Source of the DNA: Glandiceps talaboti
Lineage: Eukaryota > Hemichordata > Enteropneusta > Spengelidae
DNA: 62,000 nt
Direction: 5' to 3'
Assembly: GCF_964340395.1 (NCBI RefSeq)
Contig: NC_135556.1
Location: 16,671,142-16,733,141 of the forward strand
Shown here: one piece after another, positions 1 through 14,054 of the stretch
How positions within the stretch are numbered: position 1 is the stretch's first letter
Layout: each line of letters opens with the position of its first letter
Notes under the pieces: generated by a model
The model's input: the letters and a program-made list of their open reading frames with translations, nothing else
The model's database searches: none
What the model was told of the DNA's origin: nothing
Made by a program: the position numbers and the translations under genes

Positions 1-634
1 GTTGGCGTCTTGCCAGAAATTCAAATAGGCAATTCCATTTATGTACGTACGCATGAATTCGTTTGTATGCAAATTCAGAATGGTTTGTCAATAGTAAATC
101 ATTATTGAATGGCTTGTTTCTTGTAATTCTTAGAACTACCGTCTCTTTATTATAAATTAATAGATTTACCTCCTACAAGCCTCTCAAATCGTTTTTATAT
201 AGGTCAGTTATTTTTCCGAAATACTAGTAACATAACAAACAAGGTTGAAAAGTGGATAGATCTTTGAAATGGTTGTTTGCGTTATATTTGTTCCATATGA
301 AACAAATTTTGTTTGAAGCTAGCATAAGACGTCGGGATTAGGTCAGGTTTAGGTGTAGGTTTATGGTTGGACCGCCGGCCCCTGGCATGGACCCTATTTC
401 TATCGTTGATTACAGGCTGATTACCACTGTACAGTTGGCAAATGCAATGTACTACGATTCAAGAAAGGGTTGTCTAGCTGCATCACAACCCTCATAGCAT
501 GGCAGTAGACGTCTACTAGTGCTATCATAGCTAGCCAGGCAATATGTGCATATACGTAATGCTTTGAATTGGATCATTACAACTGATCGAAATATAATCA
601 CTGAATAGGCTTCACCCATTCTCTGTATCTACAG

Positions 635-679
635 ATTATAGTAAACCATCCTCAGCATATAGTCCAGACACTCTACAAT
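635..679 (+). CDS. possible upstream exon of paralogue 1
   Basis: A 45-base open segment preceded by ctacag and followed by the donor gtaagt. Read as 2 + 14 codons + 1 it is a symmetrical phase 1-1 exon. That is the phase needed to splice to the exon at 1996, which starts with two bases of a split codon. Paralogue 2 also carries short phase 1-1 exons upstream of its homologous exon. The translation (YSKPSSAYSPDTLQ) is short and polar and cannot be recognised by itself. The support is splice grammar only, so this could be chance. Confidence 0.3.
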
Positions 680-962
680 GTAAGTATGTATATATTTTTA
701 TTCTGTCTAAATGAACGTCAAATGTGCATTTTAGCAAGTGTAACGAATATATTTGTCCTTCACAAGTATTCGCATGTCAAAATTCCTTGACGTTTGTTTT
801 CTTACATAGGTGACATGGTTAATTATGTAATATATGTTAATATTAAATCCTGACAAATTCAATATTGTGAGATATGACCAAAAAATTATAACCAAAGGGG
901 TAAGAAACACTTAATGGTGTAAACAGCAAGAATCAGGTAAATGGGAATGTCTTCATATACCT

Positions 963-1064
963 TAGACTGACAGATCAGCCGTTGTGGGCGTGGTCTAATC
1001 TTCCTTTCCCCATTACATTAATAGGCAGACTGATAAGCATGGAACGATGACGTCATTACAGTCG
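963..1064. repeat. dispersed ~100-bp repeat, copy 1
   Basis: This segment shares its start (tagactgacagatcagcc), a central tgggcgtggtctaatc block and its end (attacagtc) with a second copy at 39836-39937. The ends are short inverted repeats (agactg / cagtc), as in a small non-autonomous DNA element. It has no coding content. Confidence 0.6.
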
Positions 1065-1592
1065 AGTTTCCATAATTTTATAAAGAATTAACTTTGCCAT
1101 TGTTCAGATTAAATTTTGTCGAATACAAATTTCGTAAGACACTTAAAAATCTTCCAAATTCCTTTCCGATATTTGATGTATATAATGTCAGAATTACTGA
1201 GTAGATTTCTGTGACTTGTTTCCCTAAAACAGATGTAAATCCTCGTAAAACCTCTCATAGTATGCCGTGCGGATGTTGTCAGTCGTCCTGGAATCCGCCT
1301 CTCGCAGAGCCAGGTTAGTTTACATATAAGTGTAAATTTTTTATTTAAATATTCATGAAATATCCGAGAGTTCTCTATTTTTCGTATATCTTTTTTCCTT
1401 GTAAAACAATTACTTTGGCGGAAAGACGCAGCCATTTGTGTGAATGTCTTTGTTTAAAAAAATTAATTATATTGTATCATAAGATTTTGCTAGCAGACAA
1501 ATGTCCATCAATATTTACCTATGCTTCAAAGGATATTTGCTTCCTATGGCAGTATACTACACGAGGTAAAAGTAACACAAGTAAGAAAAAGA

Positions 1593-1710
1593 AAAATTAG
1601 CAAAATAATTTAAGTGACAATTTCGCTGTACTTATTCTCCATATCTGATATTTTCTAAGTACATAGTGCATAACACAAACAGTTGTCACTTAAATTATTT
1701 TGCTAATTTT
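1593..1710. repeat. fold-back repeat with 28-bp perfect arms
   Basis: The arm at 1593-1620 is the exact reverse complement of the arm at 1683-1710, separated by a 62-base spacer. It is probably a small fold-back or MITE-like insertion. No open frame spans it. Confidence 0.8.
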
Positions 1711-1995
1711 TGTACATTTGGTAATGAGGCTGAACTCGATTAGTTGCTAATGCAACTATTTTCAGTCTTTTTCTCTTTTCAACTTTGTACATTGAGTATA
1801 TTGTTATAATTTATTCATATGATTTATTCATATGATTTGTGAGAATAAATTATAAATTATTATTATTATTATTACTGATGATACATGTACTTTATGTAAC
1901 TCGCATATTTAAAAAATCGAAAAAAGAAAATATCAGACTTTATTTGATATTTGCCAGGGCATGTTCATGATCCTTTTTCACGTGTGTTTCTACAG

Positions 1996-4900
1996 CATAT
2001 GATGACAGATGGTACAGTACCATTGACGAAGGAGTGGTTTTGGCCGTCTTGAGAAAATTCCAGTCACAGGGTATAGAAGATAAAGATCGCAGATGCTTAC
2101 AGTGCGCAGTCTTCGTGATAAATGAAACTAGACAGAAGGCGGGCGCTGCTGTAAGTTCTACTGCCAGTAATAAATATAATTCGAGTTATACTCCTTTCCG
2201 ACTCTTCCACATTGTTTCAAGTGTGGTCTCAATTTCATTTAGCAGACACTTTTTCAGTTAACGGGACACTTTTACACAAAGAAAGTGTCAGTGTACAGTT
2301 AATCCATGAAAGGAACTGTCCGCTAACACTCTCCACCTATGAATGGAACTGTCCTCATCATGTTAATCATTTCTATAGCACTGTCCCCAACTTACAGTTA
2401 CATTTGCAACATGTGCTGCCCTCCTAATACCGTGTTCTACCACCAAAAGTTCTGCACCTGCCATTCTGTAATGTGTGTGTAAAAGATCAGGTCTCGAACA
2501 CAGTACCTCTACTTCTGTACCTATCTATTCAAAGACATGCTCTATAACCACTTCACTACTTGTGTGTAGAAGCAGGCTTCCATATAGAATTTGTTCATCG
2601 ACATTGACAACAGAGCTATGGGTGGGTCAAAACGGAAATATTGTTCAAATTGGGACTGTAACTTTGTTACAGTACGAGTCTTGGCCAGGTTAATGGATTT
2701 CACACTAAACTTTTTGGATTATTTGGCTGAGATATGTTGGATAAGTTTTCTATAGTTAATTTTGTAATTAATGCATGTGATAATGGGACTCAAGAGGTTA
2801 TGCTAGGGCTGTAGATGACAATTCAAGGTTGACTGACCTCTGGTGAAAAACCTAAAAAACTCATCGAATTCGAAGTATAACTTCGTTATAAGACAAGCAC
2901 TCCTTTCCAACTCTTGTCCATTGTTTCAACTGTGCTGCTTGCCTCCTCGGCTGCGCCTCGGACAAAATAATTGAGCTTTACCCAATACTGGCCAATTATT
3001 TGCAGTTAACGTCCTCTGACGTGTCCTATAACTGATAGTTATAGTACATGTCAGAGGACATTTACTGTTTTTATTAGGACTGTTTTGGTTAACCCGTCTG
3101 ATGAGTTAACCAAAACAGTCCTCATGTGTATCACTATGACTCAAATTGTGAACTGGGGAGTTCTATGATGTGTGTTAGATTGTTTTAGGTTCGTGTTCAA
3201 AACTGTTTTTTAGGTTACATGTAACAAATAGAGCAGAAGGGAACCCCATTAGAACATGTCACTGTTACTATCCTTTCTTCATCACAGATATGGAGAGATG
3301 CACAACTTAAAGTTGACGGTATCAACATGAGTGCAATATTTCGGTCAGGCAGTCAAAAGAACAAGTTTGAGATCAAACTAGATGAAAACGACCACCCCTT
3401 CAGCTATAACACAGAAGCAGGATTCCGTCTGACGTTCTGGAATGGTGTTTACAGGTTTGAGGGGAAAAGCAAAAAGCGTTCTTTCAAGTATCGCAAAGAT
3501 ATTCGCACCACTAGTGCTAGCAATAGGGTGGTTGTGAAAAGAAGGTTTGCTGAGAAAGTTACATACAAATGACTTAATATTGGTAGCATACATTCCACAA
3601 TAGATATCGCCCGACTTTGACTAACGAATGCATCAAGATCTAAACCGATAGAGGTTGTTATTTAATCATGTATTTTGTGCGAACTGTTGAAGAAAAACAC
3701 TTACATTGTAAACCGTCATCTTTATTAATTAACAGAAGTAGTCTTATAGACATATACAGAGTCGACCGTGATATGGCAGTGCGACTATAATGTAGCATAT
3801 ATATTCGTTTAAATCATGGAGACTGTTTTTGTCAGGGAACTCAGCACACTTTACAGTTCCCTGTCACTTTACCAATGTAACTACTGCACTGAAACATAAT
3901 TATGATGATTAACTTATAAGAAATCTAACTTTGTGTTTGTGTGATGCGAAATTATCATGATCATCTGTAAATTGAATATATTTTTGAGTACATTTTGTCG
4001 TATACATGACTTGTTCACTGTATCATATTACATAGGCAGATATTTTTTTTGTCCAACTACATGTAATGCAGATTGAATTCATACACATGTGGAGCCTGTG
4101 GTCCATATTATGCAGAAATATATGGAGCATATTTCGAGGGAACATGAAAAGACAAACTATACAGAATTTAATAATTGAATTCTAACCCTTTTACAACTTC
4201 GAATCCCCCCCCCCCAATTCTGATATGTGAACTAATTTTGGTATTATATTTACACAGTACATGTATATCTACTCTGTCCATACTTCAAATGAATGTAGAT
4301 AGTGAGTTAGTCATAAACTGGAGTTGAGATTTAACGGCATATCGTGTAGAATCATTTAAAATAGTAATAGAACACTGTAAGGGTTGAGTGAGATCAATTG
4401 CTCAATGTAGGATAAAAACTTAACACTGTTAGTTCGGGCATGGTGGGGGTTGAATCATGTTATGGAACCTTAAATACAATTTTTTTTGAAAGGAAACGTC
4501 GTCATTTTGAGTGGGTACTAGGTTACATTTTAATGACTGGACAAGGATTGTCTTGGTGTGTATCATCACAGTTTTTTTTGTGGTGAAATAAAACTTATTT
4601 TGTGTGTGATAATGATCAATTGACTCATTGATTTTTGTGATGTAAAACTTTTTTTCCTTCTTTCCCTGGCTACTTTTCTCTCTTTCACCCGTATATAATT
4701 CTCTCTTTATTGACTAAATAAAGACACCTTGACCATTCTTCTCCTCTTATCTAAATTAAAACACCTATAATCTCATAATCAGCATGGATCAGTTACAACG
4801 AAAATTTGCTTTATGTCTTATCTTCTGAGAGATTATCACACCGGACAATCATGCACACACTAGTATAAAAAGAAAGACTCTTTTGTACTAGCTAATGCAC

Positions 4901-5908
4901 GCATGAATGAGTGTGATAATCTCCTAGAAGATAAGAGATAAAGCAAAGTGTTAATGCTCAGACCACTAAATAGTTAGACAGAACTGCCCTATATAAAGAG
5001 GATTATGGCTAATCTATGCAAATGCGGGAAATTCAAATTGCTGTACAGAGCACTAGTTTCTGGGTCTTGTTTTCAGCATTTTTTATGTGCTTCGAGAAAC
5101 ACACAGGTCATGTATCATGTACAAATTGTTTGTGAATGTCGTAGGATGGTAACTTGATACACAAATTAGTTGAAAATCAGTCTGTTTGTTTCATAGAATG
5201 AAAAAACCTCTCCAAATGAGACAAATTCTCCTGCAAACAGCTGCTTAGATTGTGTGTCATTCAGGATTATTCAAATATGTGGCATTTGCATGTGAAAAAC
5301 CCAGATATAGGGAATGTTTATATTTTGGTGATATCTTGCCAGTGAGTCATCACAAGTTCTCCACCTCCAAACATACAGTCAGTCATATGCAAAAATGGTC
5401 CCAGGTGCCGCCAGTTGCATGTTTAATGTAACTGGTCTTTTGTCACGGTTTGATTATTTGTCAACACATAGACCGTCCACCAAGCTTACTTTTATGTAAT
5501 AACTTTAGATATATTTTATTGTCAAAGTTATCACACTGCATTTGCATACCATCAAATGATCATATTTTGATATTTATCATGTTGTTTCTCACAACATGTT
5601 CTACGTGTCTGAGACTGCTAAAGTGTCTTAAGAAAAGAAAAGACAAAATGACCACAAGATATGATTATCATTTAAAGAGTGGTTTAATATTTCATATGTC
5701 TTCTCTATTCTTATGTAGATGGGAAAGACATAAGGTTCTTATAGTAATGGATCTTTACATAAAACCTGGCTCTTATACAGTTGGCTATCAGACTTTCTCT
5801 CCAGGGTGGCAAACATTGGTAAAAGGCTACGACAACGAACAGCTGGAGTGGTCTACAACTGACACAGATGCCACCATCCTTCATGGCATTCTTGTTAAAT
5901 TATGTTAA
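1996..5908 (+). CDS. unrecognised protein, paralogue 1 (3' exons)
   Basis: Three exons join with consistent phases: 1996-2150 (phase 1 in, 0 out), 3288-3454 (0 in, 2 out) and 5719-5908 (ending in TAA). The first encodes a charged segment with the core DRRCLQ. The second begins IWRDAQL and contains QKNKFEI, NTEAGF and TFWNGV. The third begins WERHKVLI and contains KPGSYTVG and LEWSTT. I do not recognise the family. The first two exons are clearly homologous, at the same phase-0 junction, to 16374-16522 and 17073-17321 (paralogue 2). If the donor at 3455 is not used, the second exon stays open to a stop at 3572 with a basic tail, so there may be two 3' ends. The 5' exons are not established; a candidate lies at 635-679. 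A poly(A) signal follows at 5996. Confidence 0.6.
3076..3122. repeat. perfect 18-bp hairpin
   Basis: The arms aggactgttttggttaac (3076-3093) and its exact complement (3105-3122) flank an 11-base loop. It lies in the intron of paralogue 1. A weaker hairpin around tgtcctataactgatagttatag lies just upstream, near 3020-3055. Confidence 0.7.
4807..4945. repeat. fold-back element
   Basis: About 35 bases starting tgctttatgtcttatcttct pair, with a few mismatches, with the segment ending agataagagataaagca. About 70 bases lie between the arms. It is in the last intron of paralogue 1 and looks like a small fold-back insertion. Confidence 0.65.
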
Positions 5909-5995
5909 TATCTGGCTCATGGTTTACGTATGGGCATCTGCTGACCACGTGGCTATGAGGAGGAAAAATGGGGATTTAATTTGTATTTTGTAATT

Positions 5996-6001
5996 AATAA
6001 A
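5996..6001 (+). terminator. poly(A) signal of paralogue 1
   Basis: A canonical AATAAA lies 88 bases after the TAA at 5906-5908, in AT-rich sequence and followed by a T/G-rich stretch. It supports a real terminal exon ending at 5908. No transcript data are available to confirm cleavage. Confidence 0.5.
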
Positions 6002-6560
6002 AGAACTTCATTGTCTTTCTACGTGCAAAAACAGTGTGAATGAAACAACATAGACAATTCTACTGGTTGGTACCCAGATGTAAGAGAGTAGATATATAAA
6101 AAAAGAAATAAAAAAATTCTAAAGGGACAACAGGTAACTATGACAAGATACTTTTCTTGCTTGAAATGTAGTTTGAACATTCAATAATAATGGAACGAGA
6201 CAAAGATTACTATGAACAGATTTAAGCAAAGAATAGCAGAGAGATTATAAGCAAAACTAGAGTTTTGAATAAAAAAGTTCAGATGAATATCAAACCTTTG
6301 AACATTTGACAGACTGTATTGGCTTTGAATGATCTGGTCTGGTAACACCACTCTTTGTGTGTTATAAAACCGCATGGAAGATTATCAGTCGATAATTAAA
6401 ATACTCATTGAATGTCAATGAAGGATTTCTTTTGGAACCAGCTAATTGCCTCATTGTCAAGCTGAACTATCCCCATCAAGACTGGGTTTCAGTGGGTTGG
6501 ATTTGTACTTGGTTCATTTAAAAAACTAGCATGTCCTAACTCATCCAAAATTTGCATTCA

Positions 6561-9500
6561 CTACCACATCCTTTGGAGGAAACTGTGTTCAAGGTTGAGA
6601 TACGTTGTGATAAATTGTGGAAAGTGTCTTTTGCTGACGATTTCTTTGAAGATTTCAGCTGCAGTGTGCAGTGTCTTCCTTTCTGCTAGGGTTACAAAAG
6701 CTGTTGTTTGCATCTGACGGTCAACAAACTCCTGCACTAATTGATGTACAAGTAATGTAGTGATTCGTCTCCCATCATCTTCTAGATGTGCCTGATGTCC
6801 AATACATTGCCAAACCTACAAGAAGACAATGTGGTCCAAGGAATGGTTATTGATTGCTGTAACATCTTGAAGACAGTGAGATTTTAACGTTTTTCTCTAC
6901 ACCAATAAAGTCTAGCAGTCATGTAACATTCCTCCAACAGTGCTGTTACAGCACTGCAGAACATCAATGCTATGACAGGGTAACCACAGCCTTGTAACTG
7001 GTCTGTTCCTACATCACTGTTACAACAATTCTGCAGCACTGTAACAGCCCAGTTATGTAACATCGGTTGCAATGTGGTGTAGTTGTTGTATTATGTGAAG
7101 AATTGCTCATATTTTATAAACCTACAGAACCATTTTGATAGAATGGAGACAAATTTATTTGAAAATCAAAGTAACTTGAACCACCCAAACATTTGCCATC
7201 TAAGAAACTTATGATTCCTGGTCCTTTGAAATCTTTAAAGAATATTTGGTTGTTGTTCACCTCCCTGTGTTCACGAAAATCATCAAGCTATCATTTTTTC
7301 ATAGAGTTTATATTTGTTGTTAACTCGTATGAAGTATTGTCAACAGTGGAGATCATTTTGTTCTCTAATCAAAAATCTTGCATGTTGACGCCTCAGTTTT
7401 CTCCTTGATTTCAACTGAGAATTGGTTGGAGTTTTCATGAACAAAAAAAAAGCAACACGGTAACTAAAGACGTTTATTTCATTTTTTCTTTTTTGTAAAT
7501 TTCATCACTAGTAACCAGGATATCAGTAGCTATGCCATTGTTCAATGACATAATGTCTATATTTTTATTCCAAGAATAGATAATTCAGAAAATAATATCG
7601 GTTTTTGTATGTACACATATTCATATTCATTACATACCTTAGTATTCACTATAATATTTCTTGTGATTTTAATAAATAAATGAATGAAACTGAAATTTCA
7701 ATCTAAGTTTATCCTGACCTGTGACCTCGAGATCTCTGCAGTAGCAGAGTCTTCCACAGCACCATTATGCATAAAATGTCCTTTACCTACAAAGAAATAC
7801 AAAAAAATAGTCAACCATCTGAATTTGCCTGACACAAGCTGTGCTAACACTACCCACATGTGATGGGTTCCTCTGTTTAAAGTGGCCATACGGATGAGGA
7901 TTGGGTATTTATTTTGGATTTTTATTAATAAAACAATTTTATCATGGCTTCTTACTAAAACAAATAATTGTGAAACAACATATACTAAGTCTAACTGAAT
8001 ACATTGCAAAAGCTAAAAGATGTGTAAAAAGTTTGATATTGTACGTACAATAACAAATATTTTACACATTTGTTTATTTTTTTACGAGTTATTCATAATT
8101 ATTTGTACAAACAAAATACAATTCTTCGTAAATATACATGTAGAATGTATAATACTTTGGGTCATATTCCACCAAAATCAACTACTGCATTACTCTGAAA
8201 TATCTTACATAGTTTGTTATATATCGTCTTAATTTTAAACTAAATTAGTCTCAAATATTATGAAATACTCTGCTTTCACAGACTTACCATGCAGCCATGC
8301 ATTGATAAAGAGAACTCCAACAGCTATGTTATGTTTGAGACCTTCAAATGTAACACCTCCCTGGAAAAAAACGAAGAAAAGTTTGCTAAATTTGACAATG
8401 TTATAGATGTGCACTTGTAGAACATTGCCTTCAAGTCTTCAGATACATTAGTCGCCATACTCTCCTGTTAATAATGCTTAGATATGTAGATCCAGCCAGT
8501 ATTTCATTACGTCAGTATTTCAGAAAATTATATACTGAAACATAATATGTACACATGACTAAATACTACATTCACTTATTTGACTCTATAGCACTGATAA
8601 ACTGGGGGGGGGGCATTTTTTTTTTAATTTTTTTTTTTTTTTTTTTTTTTTGGGGGGGGGGGGCACATCCAGTCTTAGACCCAACTTACTATGATGAATG
8701 GCTAATCTCTAAGAATTATGTTATCAACTGGGACAAGAGTGACCAATATAGATGCACACACAAAAGTGAATGTGGCTTAACGTCTAGTTCTAACTCAAAT
8801 CACCCTCTCATACCAGGCCTGCCCAGCCCAAATCTGGACCAACTTTAAACTGTTTGCACTTGTGTTTGTAAGTTAGGCTAATACCAGAGTTGACAAATAG
8901 TCAGCTTAAATTATCCACAGTGAATCCCCTATAAGACATGGCAGAACCCAAAGTGTCTTAAATTAAATGGAAATGGTTCCATACATATATATATACATAT
9001 ATAGCCACCATTTTGTCCTACTTTAATACATTACAACAGTACACAGCATCATATCACATCTGCAATTTCCTTAAATCACAAAAACAGTCAGACTAAACAA
9101 TTGTGATGATGAAATATAATGTCCACATAAAACACCACACAAGCTAAACCTTCCTTCTGTGGAATGTGCGGTGTATTCCACCAAAGGAAGGTTTAGTCCA
9201 TTTGGCCATTATAGTGTCCTTTGGTGTCAATAAGTGCATAACAGCTCATGATTTGTATTCTAGTTACTAGTTATGGCATTTACAACATCTGATAATTACA
9301 TACCTTTGGCATAATCAAGAGATCATTGGCTGTCACTCTTACATCTGGTCTTGTGATGGCATATTGGTTGGCAGATGGTGCATATTGTTGAAACAACTGG
9401 TAAAGGCACAATGAATACAAAATGTATATTTAGAATCTGATATGAGCAATGTCATTGCCATCTGTCAGGTATTTTGAAGTAAGATAACTGTGTCTTCACC

Positions 9501-12500
9501 TAAGATCACGCCCTGGACAGTAGACTAAACCTTATATGTAGAAATGACTGTATTAAATGATGTGAAAGTTGTACATATTGTATATATTTCAGCAAATCAA
9601 ACAGGTTATTAAATACAACAGGTCTTCATAGAACATACAGCCCCCTTTACTTCTATTTGAATAATGGTAGCAGGATTTAAAAGAAATTGGTAGAAAAACA
9701 AATAAACACTACAAAGTGTGGTGGATGATAGATGCACGGACATATGGATGGTCAGTTGGATGGAGCCCATTGTAATACTGTCCCGCCCCTCCTTCAGGGA
9801 GCTAAAAAAGTAAAACTAAAGCATTAACACCATATAGAGATACAATATCACCCTTTTGGGTCATAATACACGATTGTTTATGTTTTGTAGTCATATGAAG
9901 CAGTTCAGTTCTCAATTCAATATATAAATCATGTAGGGAAGAAGGCATTAAAGCATGGAATATACTTTAGAGAGACACAAGTAGAATGAGAGAGTCTTAA
10001 CCCATAGAGAGATATACATGTTACTAGACAGTGATTCACAATATACAACTCTGGTAATTCAGCCTTCGGGGTTACTAATATAGGTGCAAACTAAATCTGT
10101 TGTCTTTTAATGTGGTAGATTATACAAGTGGGTGATAGCAGTTCCTCTGTTGTGTGATTCTAATCACCCTGTGATCAAGATAGTGTAAACATTGGAAGTC
10201 TCAAAACAGGGCACTGCAAGTTCATGGAACTCTGTCAATACAACTCTGCAATGCCTCCCTACTGAGACTATAATTAAATCAATAGCTTATTACTGTTGTA
10301 TCAACATGTTGTGACAATAGTTTTAGTTTGTGTCTATCTTAGTAAACCAAAGGTTCAATTACCAGAGTAATAAGCACACACACTCCTAATCATCAAAAAC
10401 TATGAAAGTCTTTGAGATTATATTCTTGACATGAGATACAGTCTAAAGTAAGTAAGTGGTATATATACCAACCTGATGCATTGGTTCAATCAGTTCACAA
10501 TCATACACCATAAAGCCATCAATACCTGCTTGTATTTCTTTTAGCTTTCCACTGATAATGAAGCATATACAAACAAAAATATCATTTTTTTAAAATCTAT
10601 AACAGGAAAAAAAATCTATTTTCAGAACAGGAATTTCCAAATACAAAATTCAATTTTAGTGACTTTTTTTTTAAAGCTGTGCAAATTTAGATTAGATTAG
10701 ATTAGATTAGATTAGATTAGATTAGATTAGATTAGAATACTTTATTTAACTAAAATGGCTGTAAAGTTGTGCTGATCATATCCTTGCACTTAGGGTATAA
10801 CCCAATCTGATTAAAATCCGATGTAGATGTCGGCTAATAGTTCATTGCTAGTTTACCTTCGTTATTTTGCCTGAATTGACCTTCTTAAGTTCTTGGTACA
10901 TGTTTAAATTTTTTAGCCTGATCGCCTCCTCTAGAGGCGATCAGGCTAAAAAATGTAAACATGTACCAAGAAGGTCAATTCAGGCAAAATAACGAAGGTA
11001 AAATAGCAATGAACGATTAGCCGACATCTACATCGGATTTTAATCAGATTGGGCACATAAACCCAATATCAAGATAATAATATATAATATTTCCCAATGA
11101 ACATACACATATTAAATTACATTACAGACAATCATTATGCTATTGCAAGGGCATGAACATTTCCTTATGGTAAATTACTATGTGCATATATTGCCAGCAC
11201 TTTGATATCAATATCAATTTGAACTGTACAAGGAGGAAGTAACTTTTAAATTAAAATTCTGTACATTTGATCATTCATATTTCTTAGATATTTTTAAAAT
11301 AAGCAATTTAACAAATCACGGTCTGTTTTATATCACATGTCGTTCCACTTCATAAAATATATGCACACATTTCCCCATTGCTATTACCGGTACGCGTGTT
11401 ACAAGTATTGAAGATCACCAATTAAATGTATTGCGCCATCAGCGGCTGAAAGTTACAGTTAAACCATAAAGCACACGTACGTCGTAAACACCTGTACTGT
11501 ACTTCATTGTGCTTTCTTTGAATCTGACTGTGTATATGTTGAATATCCGTGTAAATGGAACGCACCAATATGTCGAGAAGTTATCCACGAAAAGGCAACA
11601 CTGTCGGAAGATTCCAACGAATGTCAAGCCAACGTTACCAGCATGGCCATAACCATAACCGAGGTAGGAGTAGTGCAAATTGTAAATATGACTTCTGATC
11701 TTATGCCTAGTAGAAAGTGTCGTCTTCGAAAAATCAATTTGCCAATTGCCACTGTATCTTATGCATGTTATAGCCACGACGAAACAATTAAAGGATGTTC
11801 AAAGTTTGACCAACATTGCCATTGTTATCGGCGAACCTGAGAATATAGTTGCGTTATTTTAGTTACATCACTGTTATGTCAAGTATTTACTAGAGTACAG
11901 TAAAAGTATGGGTCGACGCGACGCTACCCGGAAGGTCAGCAAAAAAAATCACGAAGAATAATTGATTCGAAAGTGACGCCCACTGAAGCAGTTACTGTTA
12001 CAAGAAAAACAACATGCTGTTAACGTAATTTATCCAAGAAAGACTGTCTGTAAGCAGGACGACTGAAGTTACTCCGTCTGTAAGCAGGACTATTGTTTAC
12101 CATGCATACCCATTAGAGGTATAGTTGAAAGTTGGGTTGAGTACCCGTCATATTGAGATCACAGTCCCTCGGATACTATGCTGGGGATGTGGTATAAAAA
12201 GGTAAACATCGCCATTCCACACGAATGCTGCGATATTTAAGTGCTTAAAAAAATATCTACCATCATCAGAGTTAAACTTCACACAAATACCATGCCGGAA
12301 AATCCCTTAATCTTATTTCGTTCTAGATGCAATCATTACGGCCGACATATAGTTGCAAAGGTGATTATCAGGTATTGAAAGAAACGTATACTATTTATTT
12401 GTCATTGCAATGTAATTTCTCTTGGTAGACAAACTGACAAATTGATGTATGATTATTGACGGCATTTATGGATAGTTTTGGAAATTTACACTCCGATAAC

Positions 12501-14005
12501 TCTGACACATCTCCGTAGCTCTGGAAATTTACACTCCGATAACTCCGACACATCTCCGTAGCTCTGGAAATATACGCTGCAATAAGCTGGATAAACTCCG
12601 ACACATCTCCGATAACTCCGACACATCTAAGTAGCTCTGAAAATATGCGCTCCGATAAAGTCAGACACATCTCCGTAGCTCTGGAAATATACGCTCCGAT
12701 AAACTCCGACACATCTCCATAGCTCTGGAAATACACGCTGCGATAAACTGGATAAACTCCGACACATCTCCGTAGCTCTGGAAATATAAGCTCCGATAAA
12801 CTCCGACATATCTCCATAGCTCTGGAAATACATGTACACGCTTCGATAACTCTGACACATCTCCAGATCCATAGCTCTGGAAATGTGCGCTCCGATAAAC
12901 TCCGACACGGTACGCACTCCGCTAACGCCGACACATCTCTGTTAGTACTCATGTACTGTGTCTGGGTTATCGGAGCACATACACGTATGGATTGGTATTT
13001 GGTAAATAACATACACATCTACATTTACATTACAGTCTAATTACATTTAACCATGAAGAGATTATTAATGTTTAATATTGTACCAATTAAAATGCAGGCA
13101 ACAGTTTAACTCTCTGTGAAAGATTCAAAATATTTATTGACGTCATGGATGTATTACTAATACGGTGATCTTTTTTGAAGGAGTTTCTAGATGTTCAACT
13201 TTTACTTAACATTGCATGTAATTATTTTATAAGTTCGGGGTCCTGAGTACCATGTCCGGTGAATGTTTTTTTTTTATTTTTTGATAAACACGTCCCCATC
13301 ACTATCTTTACCAATCTCAAGTATGGCAGCCAAATTTAACTTTATTTGCATGACGCCAGGGTTCTCTCACAGAAAAGTTTATTAAAAATAATGCTGATTT
13401 CTGCTCAAAATAAAGTTTTATTGGCTAGGGTTTCGTTGCATGGGACCCCTGGGACGGCTGTCTGCCCAGCTGTGTGAAACGGACGACTGTTATACCTTCA
13501 TTCTTTCAATGTACAATGTAATACTCTAATATCACTTCCATTTTGTTTTTGTTTATCTCATGCGGATGACAACCAAATAATTCTGATCTTTCTCTTCTGC
13601 CTTTTGAAAACACAAGGTGGTGGATGGAGAACAGATCACAGACAAGATACCAAGGTTCATCTGCCTAAGATAGGTACAAATTATAGCATAATATGTTTCT
13701 GTTTTGCAATGGAATAATATCTATGTCCACCATCCATCTATCAAAATAAAAGTACACTCATTTTTTGTACATTTGTCCCAAAGGTGATGTGTGCTGAAAA
13801 TACTGTAGTGAAAATTCCTCTTCAGCATCTGTTTCTTATATTAGTAGTAAACTCAATACTTGAAATACAATACTTTTCAATAAAGAGGGATTAAAAAGAA
13901 AAAGAAAACACGCTGATTAAAATTAATAAAGAGAGCACAGAGTAAAATTATTATTTGAATGACTACTATATGATATGTGGTGATACTAGACTTTTAGGGC
14001 ATCAA

Positions 14006-14054
<49 letters not shown>

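Noticed and set aside
1355-1600. 81-codon plus-strand open frame upstream of paralogue 1
   Set aside because: No domain, AT-rich chance composition, and its end overlaps the fold-back repeat at 1593; no splice site joins it to the exon at 1996.
8555-8848. 97-codon plus-strand open frame with a poly-Phe and Gly core
   Set aside because: The frame is created by the poly-G/poly-T tract at 8606-8663.
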